Part shown: one piece after another, positions 44,038 through 56,786 of the stretch
Layout of the letters: every line of letters starts with the position of its first letter
Numbering within the stretch: position 1 is the stretch's first letter
DNA from: Sporichthya brevicatena
Lineage (GTDB): Bacteria; Actinomycetota; Actinomycetes; Sporichthyales; Sporichthyaceae
Length of the DNA: 64,000 nucleotides
Assembly (NCBI RefSeq): GCF_039525035.1
Contig: NZ_BAAAHE010000026.1
Location: 88,147-152,146, forward strand
Direction: 5' to 3'
Notes under the pieces: generated by a model
Told to the model about the DNA's origin: nothing
The model's input: the letters and a program-made list of their open reading frames with translations, nothing else
The model's database searches: none
Made by a program: the position numbers and the translations under genes

Positions 44038-45618
44038 TCAGTCCCGGGCGCGCTCCGGCTCGGGGGCCGGGATCAGCCCGCGGAACTGGTGGGCCTTGTC
44101 GTCGAGCGCGGCCATCGGGACCGGGATCCGGGCCTCGGCCTCGGCGCCGGAGGGCCCGGCCGGCTGACCCGTCGGCTGGCCCGCCGCCTGGCCCGCCGCC
44201 TGGCCGGTCGCCTGGCCCGCGCGGCCGAGGAACCCGGCCGGAGGCGGGGAGCCCGCAGCCACGACCGGGGCCTCGACGTCGTCGAGTTCCTCCTCGACGT
44301 CCGCGGCGTCCTGGTCCCTACGGTCCTCGGTCGTCTCCACCGCGGGAGCCGGCGGCTGGGCACTCGGCTGGACACTCGGCTGGGCCGACTGGGCGGCCGC
44401 GGCCGGCACGGTGACGGCGGCGCGGGCGGCGGCGATCGCGGCGGCGGCGGCCTCCGGGGTGACGGTCAGGCCGGCCTCCTCGCAGCGGGCGCGGGCGAAC
44501 GCGAGGTTCTGCTCGACGCGGGCGAGCTCGGCGTCCGGGAGCACACCCCGGGCGATCAGGTCGTGGCTGGCGACGGCGGACTCGAGCACGTTGCCGGTCC
44601 AGTAGGAGGCGACGGCGTACTCGTCCTGGCTGCGCCAGCGGTAGACGGTCTCGTCGATGTAGGGAGCGTCCGCCGGCGGCGGGATCTCCAACGCGCGCGC
44701 CGCCATCATGCGGGCGAGGGAGTAGCGGCCCTGCTCGCGGGCGTACCCGGCGAGGTCGGTCAGCGGCTCCGCGCGGGTCGGCATCGCCTCCCAGGCGTTC
44801 AGGTAGGAGGCGACGACGCGATCCGCCTCGGCGCCGGAGCGCTGCAGCAGGTGCGCGATCTGGAGCAGGGAGTCCGCGACCTCGCCCTGGTCGCCCCCGA
44901 GGGCGGCGCGCTGGGCGTACGCCTCGAGCGCCTTCGCGGCCCGGTTGCTGTCGCGGTAGCAGCCGGCGAGGCGGTAGCGCAGGTGCAGCGCGAGCGGGTC
45001 GGCCGCGACCGGCGCCCCGTCCTCGGCCTCCGGCGCCCCGGCGGCGGGCGTCAGGTCCTTGAGCGCGGCCTCGAGCACCCGGGCGTCCAGCGTGTTCCGC
45101 TCGATCGGCGTGACCGCGGTGTGGCGGTTGCCGTCCTTGAACTCGCGGACGACGAGGTTGGGCAGGAAGGCGCGCGAGTCCCCGGCATCGGTCACCAGGC
45201 GCTCGAACAGGGGACCGGCGAAGTGCCAGGACCGCCGGTTGGACAGCAGCACCGGTTGCCGCCGGGTCTGGTTGCCGGCCATGTGGGCGAGTTCGACGAT
45301 GTCGGACTCGAGCACGGGCCAGGTGAACTCGTCGGCGCTGATCAAAACCTCGTCGGCGTCGATCAGCAAGGTGTAATCCGCGCCGACCCGGGCAGCCTGA
45401 ACCGCCTCGGTGCGGTTGTAGCCGAAGTCGACGAAGGGCCGCTGGTAGAGCCGGCCGGGGATGTCGCCGAGGATCTTGGCGATCAGGTCGGGCGTACCGT
45501 CGGTGGAGCCGGTGTCGACGATCAGCCAGTGGTCGATCCGGTCGCGGACGGACGTCAGGCACCGCTCGATGACGGGCGCTTCGTCCTGGACGATCATGCA
45601 CAGGCCGATGGTGGTCAT
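44038..45618 (-). CDS. Family 2 glycosyltransferase with helical repeat region and low-complexity tail
   Basis: A 526-residue protein. The GT-A domain (~1-200) begins IGLCMIVQDEAPVIERCLTSV and has DTGSTDGTPDLI and the metal site LLIDADEVL. The middle (~205-395) has TPR-like helices (LRYRLAGCYRDSNRAAKALEAYAQRAALGG). The C-terminal ~140 residues are low-complexity, with Ala/Gln/Pro stretches and five 4-residue GQ repeats coded by 12-bp tandem repeats at 44162-44221. I start at the ATG at 45618 because TTIGLCMIVQDE is the family start. The acceptor is not known. Confidence 0.87.
   Translation of the reverse strand: MTTIGLCMIVQDEAPVIERCLTSVRDRIDHWLIVDTGSTDGTPDLIAKILGDIPGRLYQRPFVDFGYNRTEAVQAARVGADYTLLIDADEVLISADEFTWPVLESDIVELAHMAGNQTRRQPVLLSNRRSWHFAGPLFERLVTDAGDSRAFLPNLVVREFKDGNRHTAVTPIERNTLDARVLEAALKDLTPAAGAPEAEDGAPVAADPLALHLRYRLAGCYRDSNRAAKALEAYAQRAALGGDQGEVADSLLQIAHLLQRSGAEADRVVASYLNAWEAMPTRAEPLTDLAGYAREQGRYSLARMMAARALEIPPPADAPYIDETVYRWRSQDEYAVASYWTGNVLESAVASHDLIARGVLPDAELARVEQNLAFARARCEEAGLTVTPEAAAAAIAAARAAVTVPAAAAQSAQPSVQPSAQPPAPAVETTEDRRDQDAADVEEELDDVEAPVVAAGSPPPAGFLGRAGQATGQAAGQAAGQPTGQPAGPSGAEAEARIPVPMAALDDKAHQFRGLIPAPEPERARD
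44162..44221. repeat. 12-bp tandem repeats inside the glycosyltransferase gene
   Basis: Five 12-bp units related to GCCTGGCCCGCC lie in frame and encode a GQAT/GQAA/GQPT/GQPA series. The array is imperfect and in frame, so copy number changes would only lengthen or shorten the tail. Confidence 0.75.
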
Positions 45619-45686
45619 GGTTCGCGACGGTACCTTCGGCCCCACGCGCCCCAGATCCCGTTTGCGCCGGTCGGGTGAGCGGGCCG

Positions 45687-45692
45687 TATAAT
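45687..45692 (+). promoter_or_regulatory. Possible -10 element of the arg operon promoter
   Basis: TATAAT in one of the few AT-rich runs of the window, 54 bases before argC. No good -35 stands at the ideal distance (TTGCGC at 45662 has 19 bases of spacing). I could not identify an ArgR box here with confidence. Confidence 0.5.
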
Positions 45693-45740
45693 TCTTCCGG
45701 CGAACGTATTTCTATGTAGGACCGACCTGAGGAGAGCCCC

Positions 45741-46772
45741 GTGGGTATGCGGACGGCCGTCGCCGGAGCCAGCGGCTACGCGGGCGGCGAGCTGTTGCGC
45801 CTGCTCGCGGCCCACCCCGAGCTGGACGTCGTCGTCGCCCAGGCCGACTCGCGCGCAGGGGAGCCGGTGACCGCCGTGCACCCCAACCTGGTGACGTACG
45901 CGGGCCAGACGCTCGCCCCCAGCGACCCGGCCCTGCTCGAGGACGCGGACGTCGTCTTTCTCGCGCTCCCGCACGGGGCGTCGGCGGCGATCGCCGCCAC
46001 GCTGCGGCCCGACCAGCTCGTCGTCGACCTCGGCGCGGACTTCCGCCTTCAGGACGCCGCCGCCTGGGAGCGCTTCTACCGGCTGCCGCACGCCGGAACC
46101 TGGGTGTACGGCATGCCCGAGCTCGCGGGGCAGCGGGACCTGATCGCCGGCGCCAGGCGGATCGCGAACCCCGGTTGCTATCCGACCTCGGTCACCCTCG
46201 CGCTCGCGCCGCTGCTCGCCGCCGGGCTCGTGGAGACCGACGACATCGTCGTCGTCGCCGCGTCCGGGACGTCGGGCGCGGGCCGGAAAGCCGCAACCAA
46301 CCTTCTCGGTTCCGAGGTCATGGGCGACCTGTCCCCGTACAAGATCGGCGGCGCGCACCAGCACACGCCGGAGATCACGCAGGGCCTGTCGCTGGCCGCC
46401 GGGACCCGGGTGTCGGTCGGGTTCACCCCGCTGCTCGCCCCGATGCCCCGCGGGATCCTCGCCACCTGCACCGCGAAGCTGAAGCCGGGCGTCGACACGG
46501 CCGCCCTGCGGGCCGCGCTCGGGAAGGCCTACACCGACGAGCCGTTCGTCCACCTGCTCGACGAGGGTCAGATGCCGCACACGGCCGCAACCTTCGGCGC
46601 GAACTCGGTCCACGTGCAGGCGGCCGCCGACCCCGACTCCGGCCGGGCCGTCGTGGTCTCCGCGATCGACAACCTCGGCAAGGGTGCCGCCGGCCAGGCC
46701 CTGCAGAACGCGAACATCGCGCTCGGGCTGCCGGAGACGCTCGGTCTGTCGGCGATCGGAGTCGCCCCGTGA
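45741..46772 (+). CDS. argC: N-acetyl-gamma-glutamyl-phosphate reductase
   Basis: A 343-residue enzyme making N-acetylglutamate semialdehyde with NADPH, the third step of arginine synthesis. The NADP motif is AVAGASGYAGGELLRLL, and the catalytic Cys lies in RIANPGCYPTSVTLAL. GTG at 45741 has GAGGAG at good distance; an ATG two codons later is also possible. It heads an eight-gene operon and overlaps argJ by four bases (GTGA). Confidence 0.96.
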   Translation: MGMRTAVAGASGYAGGELLRLLAAHPELDVVVAQADSRAGEPVTAVHPNLVTYAGQTLAPSDPALLEDADVVFLALPHGASAAIAATLRPDQLVVDLGADFRLQDAAAWERFYRLPHAGTWVYGMPELAGQRDLIAGARRIANPGCYPTSVTLALAPLLAAGLVETDDIVVVAASGTSGAGRKAATNLLGSEVMGDLSPYKIGGAHQHTPEITQGLSLAAGTRVSVGFTPLLAPMPRGILATCTAKLKPGVDTAALRAALGKAYTDEPFVHLLDEGQMPHTAATFGANSVHVQAAADPDSGRAVVVSAIDNLGKGAAGQALQNANIALGLPETLGLSAIGVAP

Positions 46773-47920
46773 GCGTCACCGCCCCGCAGGGGTTCCGGGC
46801 CGCGGGCGTCACCGCCGGTCTCAAGGCCTCCGGCAAGCCCGACGTCGCGCTGGTCGTCAACGACGGTCCCTCGCACGCCGTCGCCGCGGTGTTCACCTCC
46901 AACCGGGTGCAGGCCGCACCGGTGGTGTGGAGCCGGCAGGTCGTGACCGACGGCCGGGTCGACGCCGTGATCCTCAACTCCGGGGGAGCCAACGCCTGCA
47001 CCGGGCCCGAGGGCTTCGGCGACACGCACCGGACCGCGGAGCACGTCGCCGAGGTGCTGGGCATCTCGGCGGGGGATGTCGCCGTGTGCTCGACGGGCCT
47101 GATCGGCGAGCGACTGCCGATGGACAAGCTGCTCGCGGGCGTCGACGCTGCTGCGGGCGCGCTCAGCGCCGACGGCGGGCCCGAGGCGGCGGTCGCGATC
47201 ATGACTACCGACTCGGTCCCGAAGAACGCGGTCGCGACCGGCGCCGGCTGGACGGTCGGCGGCATGGCGAAGGGCGCGGGCATGCTCGCGCCGGGGCTCG
47301 CGACGATGCTCGTCGTCCTGACCACCGACGCCGACGTCGACCCGGCCGACCTCGACGCGGCCCTGCGGGACGCGACACGCGTCAGCTTCGACCGCGTCGA
47401 CTCCGACGGCTGCATGTCGACCAACGACACCGTGCTCCTGCTGGCCTCGGGCGCCTCCGGCGTCCGGCCGGACCCGGCCGAGTTCGCCGCCGCCGTGCGG
47501 ACGGTCTGCCTGGACCTGGCGCTCCAGCTGCTGCACGACGCCGAGGGCGCGGCGCACGACATCGCGATCGAGGTCGTGAACGCCGCCACCGAGGACGAGG
47601 CCGTGGAGGTGGGGCGCTCGGTGGCGCGCAGCAACCTGTTCAAGTGCGCGGTGTTCGGCAACGACCCGAACTGGGGCCGCATCCTCGCCGCCGTCGGCAC
47701 GACCTCGGCCGCGTTCGACCCGAACGCCCTCGACGTCTCCTTCAACGGCGTCCCGGTCTGCCGCAACGGCGGGGTGGGGGAGTCCCGGGACAAGGTCGAC
47801 CTGACCGGGCGTCAGGTCAACGTGGTGATCGACCTGAAGGCCGGCGACGCCACCGCCACCGTCTGGACCAACGACCTCACGCACGACTACGTGCATGAGA
47901 ACAGCGCCTACTCGACCTGA
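46769..47920 (+). CDS. argJ: Glutamate N-acetyltransferase / amino-acid acetyltransferase
   Basis: A 383-residue Ntn-hydrolase that recycles the acetyl group from acetylornithine to glutamate and can also use acetyl-CoA in bifunctional forms. It self-cleaves before the Thr in MAKGAGMLAPGLATMLVVLTTDA. Other blocks are ILNSGGANACTGPEG and FGNDPNWGRILAAVG. In this sequence LAT replaces the more usual MAT at the cleavage motif. The GTG overlaps the argC stop. Presence of ArgJ means that the cyclic pathway is used. Confidence 0.96.
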   Translation: MSVTAPQGFRAAGVTAGLKASGKPDVALVVNDGPSHAVAAVFTSNRVQAAPVVWSRQVVTDGRVDAVILNSGGANACTGPEGFGDTHRTAEHVAEVLGISAGDVAVCSTGLIGERLPMDKLLAGVDAAAGALSADGGPEAAVAIMTTDSVPKNAVATGAGWTVGGMAKGAGMLAPGLATMLVVLTTDADVDPADLDAALRDATRVSFDRVDSDGCMSTNDTVLLLASGASGVRPDPAEFAAAVRTVCLDLALQLLHDAEGAAHDIAIEVVNAATEDEAVEVGRSVARSNLFKCAVFGNDPNWGRILAAVGTTSAAFDPNALDVSFNGVPVCRNGGVGESRDKVDLTGRQVNVVIDLKAGDATATVWTNDLTHDYVHENSAYST

Positions 47921-47933
47921 GGCCTGAACCGAC

Positions 47934-48829
47934 ATGAGCAGACTCGACACCGCGCAGGAGCGCGCCGCCGTCCTCGTCCAGGCCCTCCCGTGGCTGGGCC
48001 GCTTCCGCGGCCGCACCGTCGTCATCAAGTTCGGCGGCAACGCGATGACCGATGCGGCCCTGATGGACGCCTTCGCCGAGGACGTCGTCTTCCTGCGCCT
48101 GGCCGGGATCGAGCCGGTCATCGTGCACGGCGGCGGTCCGCAGATCTCCGCGGCGCTCGACCGGTTCGGCATCGAGTCCCACTTCGCCGGTGGGCTCCGG
48201 GTCACCACGCCCGAGGCGATGCAGGTCGTGCGGATGGTGCTGGTCGGCCAGGTCCAGCGCGACATCGTGGGCCGGCTCAACTCGCACGGCTCCTACGCCG
48301 TCGGGCTCTCCGGCGAGGACGCCCGGCTGTTCACCGCCACCCGCCGCGGTGCGCTGGTCGACGGCGAGGAGGTCGACCTGGGTCAGGTCGGCGAGGTCAC
48401 CGAGGTCGACCCCGGCGTCGTCGAGGGCCTGCTGGCCGACGGCCGGATCCCGGTCGTCTCCAGCGTCGCCCGGGGGCACGACGGCGAGCTCTACAACGTC
48501 AACGCCGACACCGCGGCCGCCGCGCTCGCGGTCGCGCTCGGTGCCGAGAAGCTCGTCATGCTCACCGACGTCGAGGGCCTGTACGCGACCTGGCCGGACG
48601 ACGACGAGGTGATCTCCTCACTGACCGCCGACGAGCTCGCCGCGATGCTGCCGTCGCTGAGCTCGGGGATGATCCCGAAGATGGAGGCGTGCCTGCACGC
48701 CGTGCGCGGGGGCGTGCCCGCGGCGCACGTCCTCGACGGGCGGGTGGAGCACTCGGTGCTGCTCGAGCTCGTCACCGACGAGGGCATCGGCACGATGGTC
48801 GTGCCGGGGGCGAAGGCGGGAGGCGAGTC

Positions 48830-48833
<4 letters not shown>
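47934..48833 (+). CDS. argB: Acetylglutamate kinase
   Basis: A 299-residue amino-acid kinase that phosphorylates N-acetylglutamate. The phosphate loops are [10 protein letters not shown] and [11 protein letters not shown], and [29 protein letters not shown] forms part of the ATP site. An N-terminal helix (~residues 5-20) is the type used by arginine-inhibited hexameric forms. It starts 13 bases after argJ and overlaps argD (ATGA). Confidence 0.96.
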
Positions 48834-51517
<2,684 letters not shown>

Positions 51518-51521
<4 letters not shown>

Positions 51522-52717
51522 CCGAGCGCGTCGTTCTCGCGTACTCCGGAGGTCTCGACACCTCCGTCTGCATCGGCTGGATCGCGGCCCAGACCGGGGC
51601 GGAGATCGTCGCCGTCGCGGCCGACGTCGGCCAGGGCGGTGAGGACATGGACGTCATCCGTCAGCGCGCGCTCGACTGCGGCGCGGTCGAGTCGATCGTC
51701 CTCGACCTCAAGGACGAGTTCGCGAACAACTACTGCCTGCCGGCGCTGAAGGCCAACGCGCTCTACATGGAGCGGTACCCGCTGGTCTCCGCGCTCTCGC
51801 GCCCGACGATCGTCAAGGCCCTCGTCGACGCCGCCCGCGAGCACGGCGCCTCGATGGTCGGCCACGGCTGCACCGGCAAGGGCAACGACCAGGTCCGCTT
51901 CGAGGTCGGCATCGGCGCGCTCGCGCCGGACCTCAAGGTGCTGGCCCCGGTCCGCGACTCGGGCATGACCCGCGACAAGGCGATCGCCTTCGCCGAGGAG
52001 CGCAACCTCCCCATCGACGTCAACAAGAAGTCGCCGTACTCGATCGACCAGAACGTCTGGGGCCGCGCCGTCGAGACCGGCTTCCTCGAGGACGTCTGGA
52101 ACGGTCCGATCGAGGACATCTACAGCTACACCCAGAACCCGGCCACCCCGCGCGACCCGGACGAGGTCGTCATCACCTTCGCCTCCGGCGTCCCGGTCGC
52201 GATCGACGGCCGCCCCGTGACGATGCTCGAGGCGATCGTCGAGCTGAACAAGCGCGCGGGCGCCCAGGGCGTCGGCCGTCTGGACATGGTCGAGGACCGC
52301 CTCGTCGGCATCAAGAGCCGCGAGGTCTACGAGGCCCCCGGCGCGATCGCACTGATCACGGCCAAGCAGGAGCTCGAGAACGTCACCGTCGAGCGTGAGC
52401 TCGCCCGGTACAAGCGCGGTGTGTCGCAGCGCTGGTCCGAGCTGGTCTACGACGGCCTGTGGTTCTCCCCGCTGAAGAACGCGCTCGACGCGTTCCTGGA
52501 GGAGGCCAACGCCCCCGTCTCCGGCGACATCCGCATGACCCTGCACGCCGGCCGCGCCGTCGTCACCGGTCGCCGCTCGGACCAGTCGCTCTACGACTAC
52601 AACCTCGCGACCTACGACGCCGAGGACACCTTCGACCAGTCGATGGCCAAGGGCTTCATCGAGCTGTTCGGCATGTCCTCCCGCATCGCCATGGGCCGCG
52701 ACGCCCGTAACAAGTAG
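51518..52717 (+). CDS. argG: Argininosuccinate synthase
   Basis: A 399-residue ATP-pyrophosphatase enzyme joining citrulline and aspartate. The ATP loop is [16 protein letters not shown], with [14 protein letters not shown] and [15 protein letters not shown] typical of the family. The start overlaps argR (ATGA). The stop is followed by a T-rich stretch and then the 80-base structured repeat, after which argH begins. Confidence 0.96.
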
Positions 52718-52732
52718 GTCCGGTTTTTTCGC

Positions 52733-52812
52733 CGGGATGACGTCCCTGCGGCACCCTTGTCAGCCCGCCCACGGGCTGACAGGGCCGCCGTACGGGACGT
52801 CATCCCGCAGGA
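52733..52812 (+). repeat. 80-base structured repeat element, copy B (before argH)
   Basis: The same size and architecture as copy A (14258-14337). The terminal inverted repeats are 14 bases here (CGGGATGACGTCCC and its complement). The central hairpin is TGTCAGCCCG with CGGGCTGACA, and there is an extra GCGGC/GCCGC pairing. Arms and hairpin are kept although the linkers differ, which indicates selection on structure or recent copying. It separates argG from argH within an otherwise overlapping operon and ends 14 bases before the argH start. Confidence 0.8.
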
Positions 52813-52817
52813 TTTGA

Positions 52818-54251
<1,434 letters not shown>

Positions 54252-54253
54252 CT

Positions 54254-54787
54254 TCAACGCACGTTGCGCAGAGCGAGCACCCTGGCGACCCGCGGGTCGT
54301 CGCCGCCGAGGTACTCGCTGAGCACGGCCACCACATCGGCGACGTCGAGGCGCCCGGCGCCGGCCATCTCCTCCAGGTCGACCCAGTCCTTGGACCGGCT
54401 GAAGAACGCCTTGAAGACCGCGAGGTCGGCGCAGGCGAGGAACGGCAGGGGGCGTCCCTCGAACGGCCGCGTGACCACCCGGGCCGCCGCCTGTTCGTGG
54501 AAGGCCGTGGTGTTCAGGAACAGGTCCACCGGCGTCTCGTCCCACAGAACCCGGACCTGACCGTCGCGGCGGAGTTGCGTGCGGTGCTTCCGCGACACCA
54601 GGACTCCCGCGGGCAGGGCATCGAGGATGCGGCCGGCCTCGTTGGTGGGGACGAAGACGTTGAGGTCGATGTCGCTGGTACCTCGCGGATCCGCCGTGCA
54701 CCAGGCCAGCGCCAGCGCCCCACCGAAAGCGTGCGGGACCTCGTCGAGCGCGTCGTGCAGCGCGAGCACCCGCTCGAGGATGTTCAC
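54254..54787 (-). CDS. Nucleotidyltransferase of toxin-like AbiEii/MNT type
   Basis: A 177-residue protein with the nucleotidyltransferase fold motif: GGALALAWCTADPRGTSDIDL gives the G-T and D-x-D residues, and a third Asp is in DETPVDLFL. Such enzymes act as toxins in two-gene systems with a DNA-binding antitoxin, usually by modifying tRNA or another target. The start overlaps the HTH gene stop by four bases, the arrangement expected of such a pair. Whether it is toxic is not known. Confidence 0.72.
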   Translation of the reverse strand: MNILERVLALHDALDEVPHAFGGALALAWCTADPRGTSDIDLNVFVPTNEAGRILDALPAGVLVSRKHRTQLRRDGQVRVLWDETPVDLFLNTTAFHEQAAARVVTRPFEGRPLPFLACADLAVFKAFFSRSKDWVDLEEMAGAGRLDVADVVAVLSEYLGGDDPRVARVLALRNVR

Positions 54788-55092
54788 CGGCGGCCCGGAA
54801 AGCGAGGGGCCTGCAGGGTCGGGGAGTGACGGGCAGGGAAGGCGCCGGCCAACAGCAGGACGTCGCGGATCTGGCGTTCGCGCTTCGCTTCGTCGATGTG
54901 AACGATGAGCCGGGAGTCCAACTCGAACCCGGCGGCCCGCAGGATGCGATCCGCCGTCTCCACGTTCGGTGTGACCCGGCCCTGTTCGTAGGCGGCGAGC
55001 GTCGAGTGCGAGGTGCCGGCCCGCTCCGCCAGTTCACGGAGACTCAGGCCGGCCCTCGCCCTCGCCCGCTTCAACTGCGATGCGATGTCCAC
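54784..55092 (-). CDS. XRE-family HTH protein (candidate antitoxin/autoregulator)
   Basis: A 102-residue protein. The helix-turn-helix is LRELAERAGTSHSTLAAYEQGRVTPNVETADRIL near residues 18-52. The C-terminal half (LIVHIDEAKRERQIRDVLLLA) could bind the partner nucleotidyltransferase. An inverted repeat TGGTATC-N6-GATACCA starts 8 bases upstream and suits self-repression. Confidence 0.82.
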   Translation of the reverse strand: MDIASQLKRARARAGLSLRELAERAGTSHSTLAAYEQGRVTPNVETADRILRAAGFELDSRLIVHIDEAKRERQIRDVLLLAGAFPARHSPTLQAPRFPGRR

Positions 55093-55099
55093 GAACGAA

Positions 55100-55119
55100 T
55101 GGTATCAACCCAGATACCA
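55100..55119. promoter_or_regulatory. Operator-like repeat before the XRE gene
   Basis: Perfect 7-bp arms TGGTATC and GATACCA around 6 bases, between the start of the XRE gene and the end of the metallo-hydrolase pseudogene. It fits an autoregulatory site of the HTH protein. Confidence 0.65.
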
Positions 55120-55954
55120 CTAGGCCGCGGCGCCGAGGACGCGGTTGATCTCGTCGAGAACGGCCTGGTCCGGCTGGGCCGCGACGACCGTCGCGGGCGC
55201 GCGCCGGGTTGCCTCGATCGCCTGCGCGACGCGCTCGCGGCCGAGGACCGCCGGGGTGTGGCAGCCGACGACGACAGTCGGGTCGAGTGCGGCGACGCGG
55301 TCGACGGTCGCCTGCCACCGACGCTCGTCGGCGAGCAGCAGCCAGGGGCTGACGTACTGGCCGAAGGTCGCAATGCCCTCGAACCAGAAGTCCTGGTCGA
55401 ACTCGTCGACGACCGGTACGGGCGCGAGCATGGGGGTGGCGAAAGGTGTCCGAGCCCCAGTAGACGCCGGTGGTGGGGTCGAAGAGTCCGCGCGTGGTCG
55501 GCGCGTCGAACACCGGCGGCCGGACGGCCTGCAGCACGCGGTCGCCGACATCCAGGGACTCGCCGTCCGACACCCAGCGCCAACGGGACGGCGGGATCGT
55601 GCTGAGTCCTCCGCCCATGCGCTCGACCATGAACCAGTTGATGACCAGCGTGGCGTTGGGACAACGCTCCATGAGTTCGTGCATGTTGCCGGTGTGATCG
55701 GCGTCGTCGTGACTGATGAAGAGCCAGCGCACGTCTTCCGGCTCGACGAGGGAGAAGACGTCCTCGAACCAACGCTCGCGGTTGGCGGCCTCACCCGTGT
55801 CGACGACGACGGGCTCGCGACCGCGGATGACCATCGAGTTCAGGGCAACGCACACCGGCGCGGACCCTTCGCCCTGGTGGTCGTGAATGAGGAACGTCTC
55901 GGGGGCGATGCGGGTGGGGGTGAGACGGGTCTTCGGCAGGACGGAGGGGATCAT
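55120..55954 (-). pseudogene. MBL-fold metallo-hydrolase, single-base frameshift
   Basis: A metallo-beta-lactamase fold gene of ~278 codons, start MIPSVLPKTRLTPTRIAPETF at 55954. The zinc/diiron motif is FISHDDADHTGN, an H-x-D-x-DH form like the ODP/FprA branch. After TTGVYWGSDTF the frame is lost by one extra base in an AAA run near 55442-55444. The other frame then resumes ATPMLAPVPVVDEFDQDFWFEG and continues to a normal end at 55120. One base fewer would restore a full gene, so a sequencing error in the run is possible. It is divergent from the TetR gene. Confidence 0.8.
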
Positions 55955-55983
55955 GGGAAACCTCACAGAATCAGGATGCCGTC

Positions 55984-56652
55984 GTGGTACTGGAGTACCA
56001 TGAAGGAATGCCAGTGCCACGTCAAGATCTGACGCCCAGTCGCGGGCGGGTAAATCAGAAACTTCGTACCCGTGCGGCGATCGTCGCGGCCGCGCAGGAG
56101 CTCTTCGACGCCGGGACGACGCCGACCGTCGCGCAGGCCGCAGAAGCCGCGCTGGTCTCGCGTACGACGGCGTACCGCTACTTCCCGACCCAGGAGTCAC
56201 TGCTCACCGAGCTGACCGTGACCGCCGGCGTCGAGTCGATCGAGGAACTCGTCGCGCGCCCGGTGGACGCGTCCGACGCCCGCGCACGGACCCTCGCCGT
56301 GATGGAGGCGTTCCTCCGGAACACCTTCGAGTCCGAGAATCAGTACCGCCAGGCGGCGCGGCTCTACCAGGACCAGTGGCTCGCCGCCGTCGCCGCGGGG
56401 GAGTCGTCCCCGACGATCCGCGAGGGGCGCCGTCGCCGCTGGTACGCCCAGACCCTCGGCCCGCTCCGCGACCAGGTCTCCAAGACCGAGTGGGACCGCC
56501 TGATCACCGCCCTGTGCCTGCTCTCCGGCCCGGAGGCGATGATCACCCTCCGCGACGTCTGCGGCGTCGACGAACGCACCGCTCGCAAGGTCAGCGCCTG
56601 GGCCGCCGAGACCCTCCTCCGCGAGACCTTCGGCGAGGCCGACCAGCCGTAG
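55984..56652 (+). CDS. TetR-family regulator
   Basis: A 222-residue repressor. The HTH is LRTRAAIVAAAQELFDAG then TVAQAAEAALVSRTTAYRYFPTQESLL. The C-terminal ligand domain is helical. GTG 55984 has an AGGA site but overlaps a palindrome at 55985-56000; ATG 56008 (MPVPRQDLTPSRG) just after the palindrome is a good alternative start. It faces the MBL pseudogene across a 29-base gap, so that gene is the natural target. Confidence 0.85.
   Translation: MVLEYHEGMPVPRQDLTPSRGRVNQKLRTRAAIVAAAQELFDAGTTPTVAQAAEAALVSRTTAYRYFPTQESLLTELTVTAGVESIEELVARPVDASDARARTLAVMEAFLRNTFESENQYRQAARLYQDQWLAAVAAGESSPTIREGRRRRWYAQTLGPLRDQVSKTEWDRLITALCLLSGPEAMITLRDVCGVDERTARKVSAWAAETLLRETFGEADQP
55985..56000. promoter_or_regulatory. 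TetR operator-like palindrome
   Basis: Arms TGGTACT and AGTACCA around GG, in the divergent region between the MBL and TetR genes. It is a typical dyad for a TetR dimer, and binding would cover the starts of both genes. Confidence 0.65.
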
Positions 56653-56695
56653 CGTCCGACGATGTGGCTGCTATTGCGACCACATCCTCGGACGC
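56652..56695. terminator. Long inverted repeat after the TetR gene
   Basis: 16-base arms (GCGTCCGA then CGATGTGG; 15 of 16 paired) with a 12-base loop begin at the last base of the TetR stop. It is probably a terminator without a T-run. The two 25-bp palindromes that follow fill the rest of the 134-base gap. Confidence 0.6.
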
Positions 56696-56702
56696 AAGCC
56701 CT

Positions 56703-56727
56703 GCACTGGAGATGTCATCTTTAGTGC
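56703..56727. repeat. 25-bp palindromic repeat, gap copy 1
   Basis: Left arm GCACTGGAGATG, central T, and a right arm with two mismatches to perfect symmetry; the outer CT/AG pair extends the dyad. It shares 24 of 25 bases with the copy inside the liv ATPase gene at 32224. Confidence 0.85.
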
Positions 56728-56754
56728 AGGGGCGCGGCCGCGCACGTCCGGCAT

Positions 56755-56779
56755 GCACTAGAGATGTCATCTCCAGTGC
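56755..56779. repeat. 25-bp palindromic repeat, gap copy 2
   Basis: Left arm GCACTAGAGATG, central T, right arm CATCTCCAGTGC; only one position breaks symmetry. It lies 52 bases from copy 1 in the same orientation, just after the end of the minus-strand SDR gene. Confidence 0.85.
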
Positions 56780-56786
56780 ACTTCGG

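Noticed and set aside
45619..45740. ArgR box before argC
   Set aside because: The AT-rich stretch has TATAAT and partial dyads but no arrangement I can match confidently to ARG boxes.
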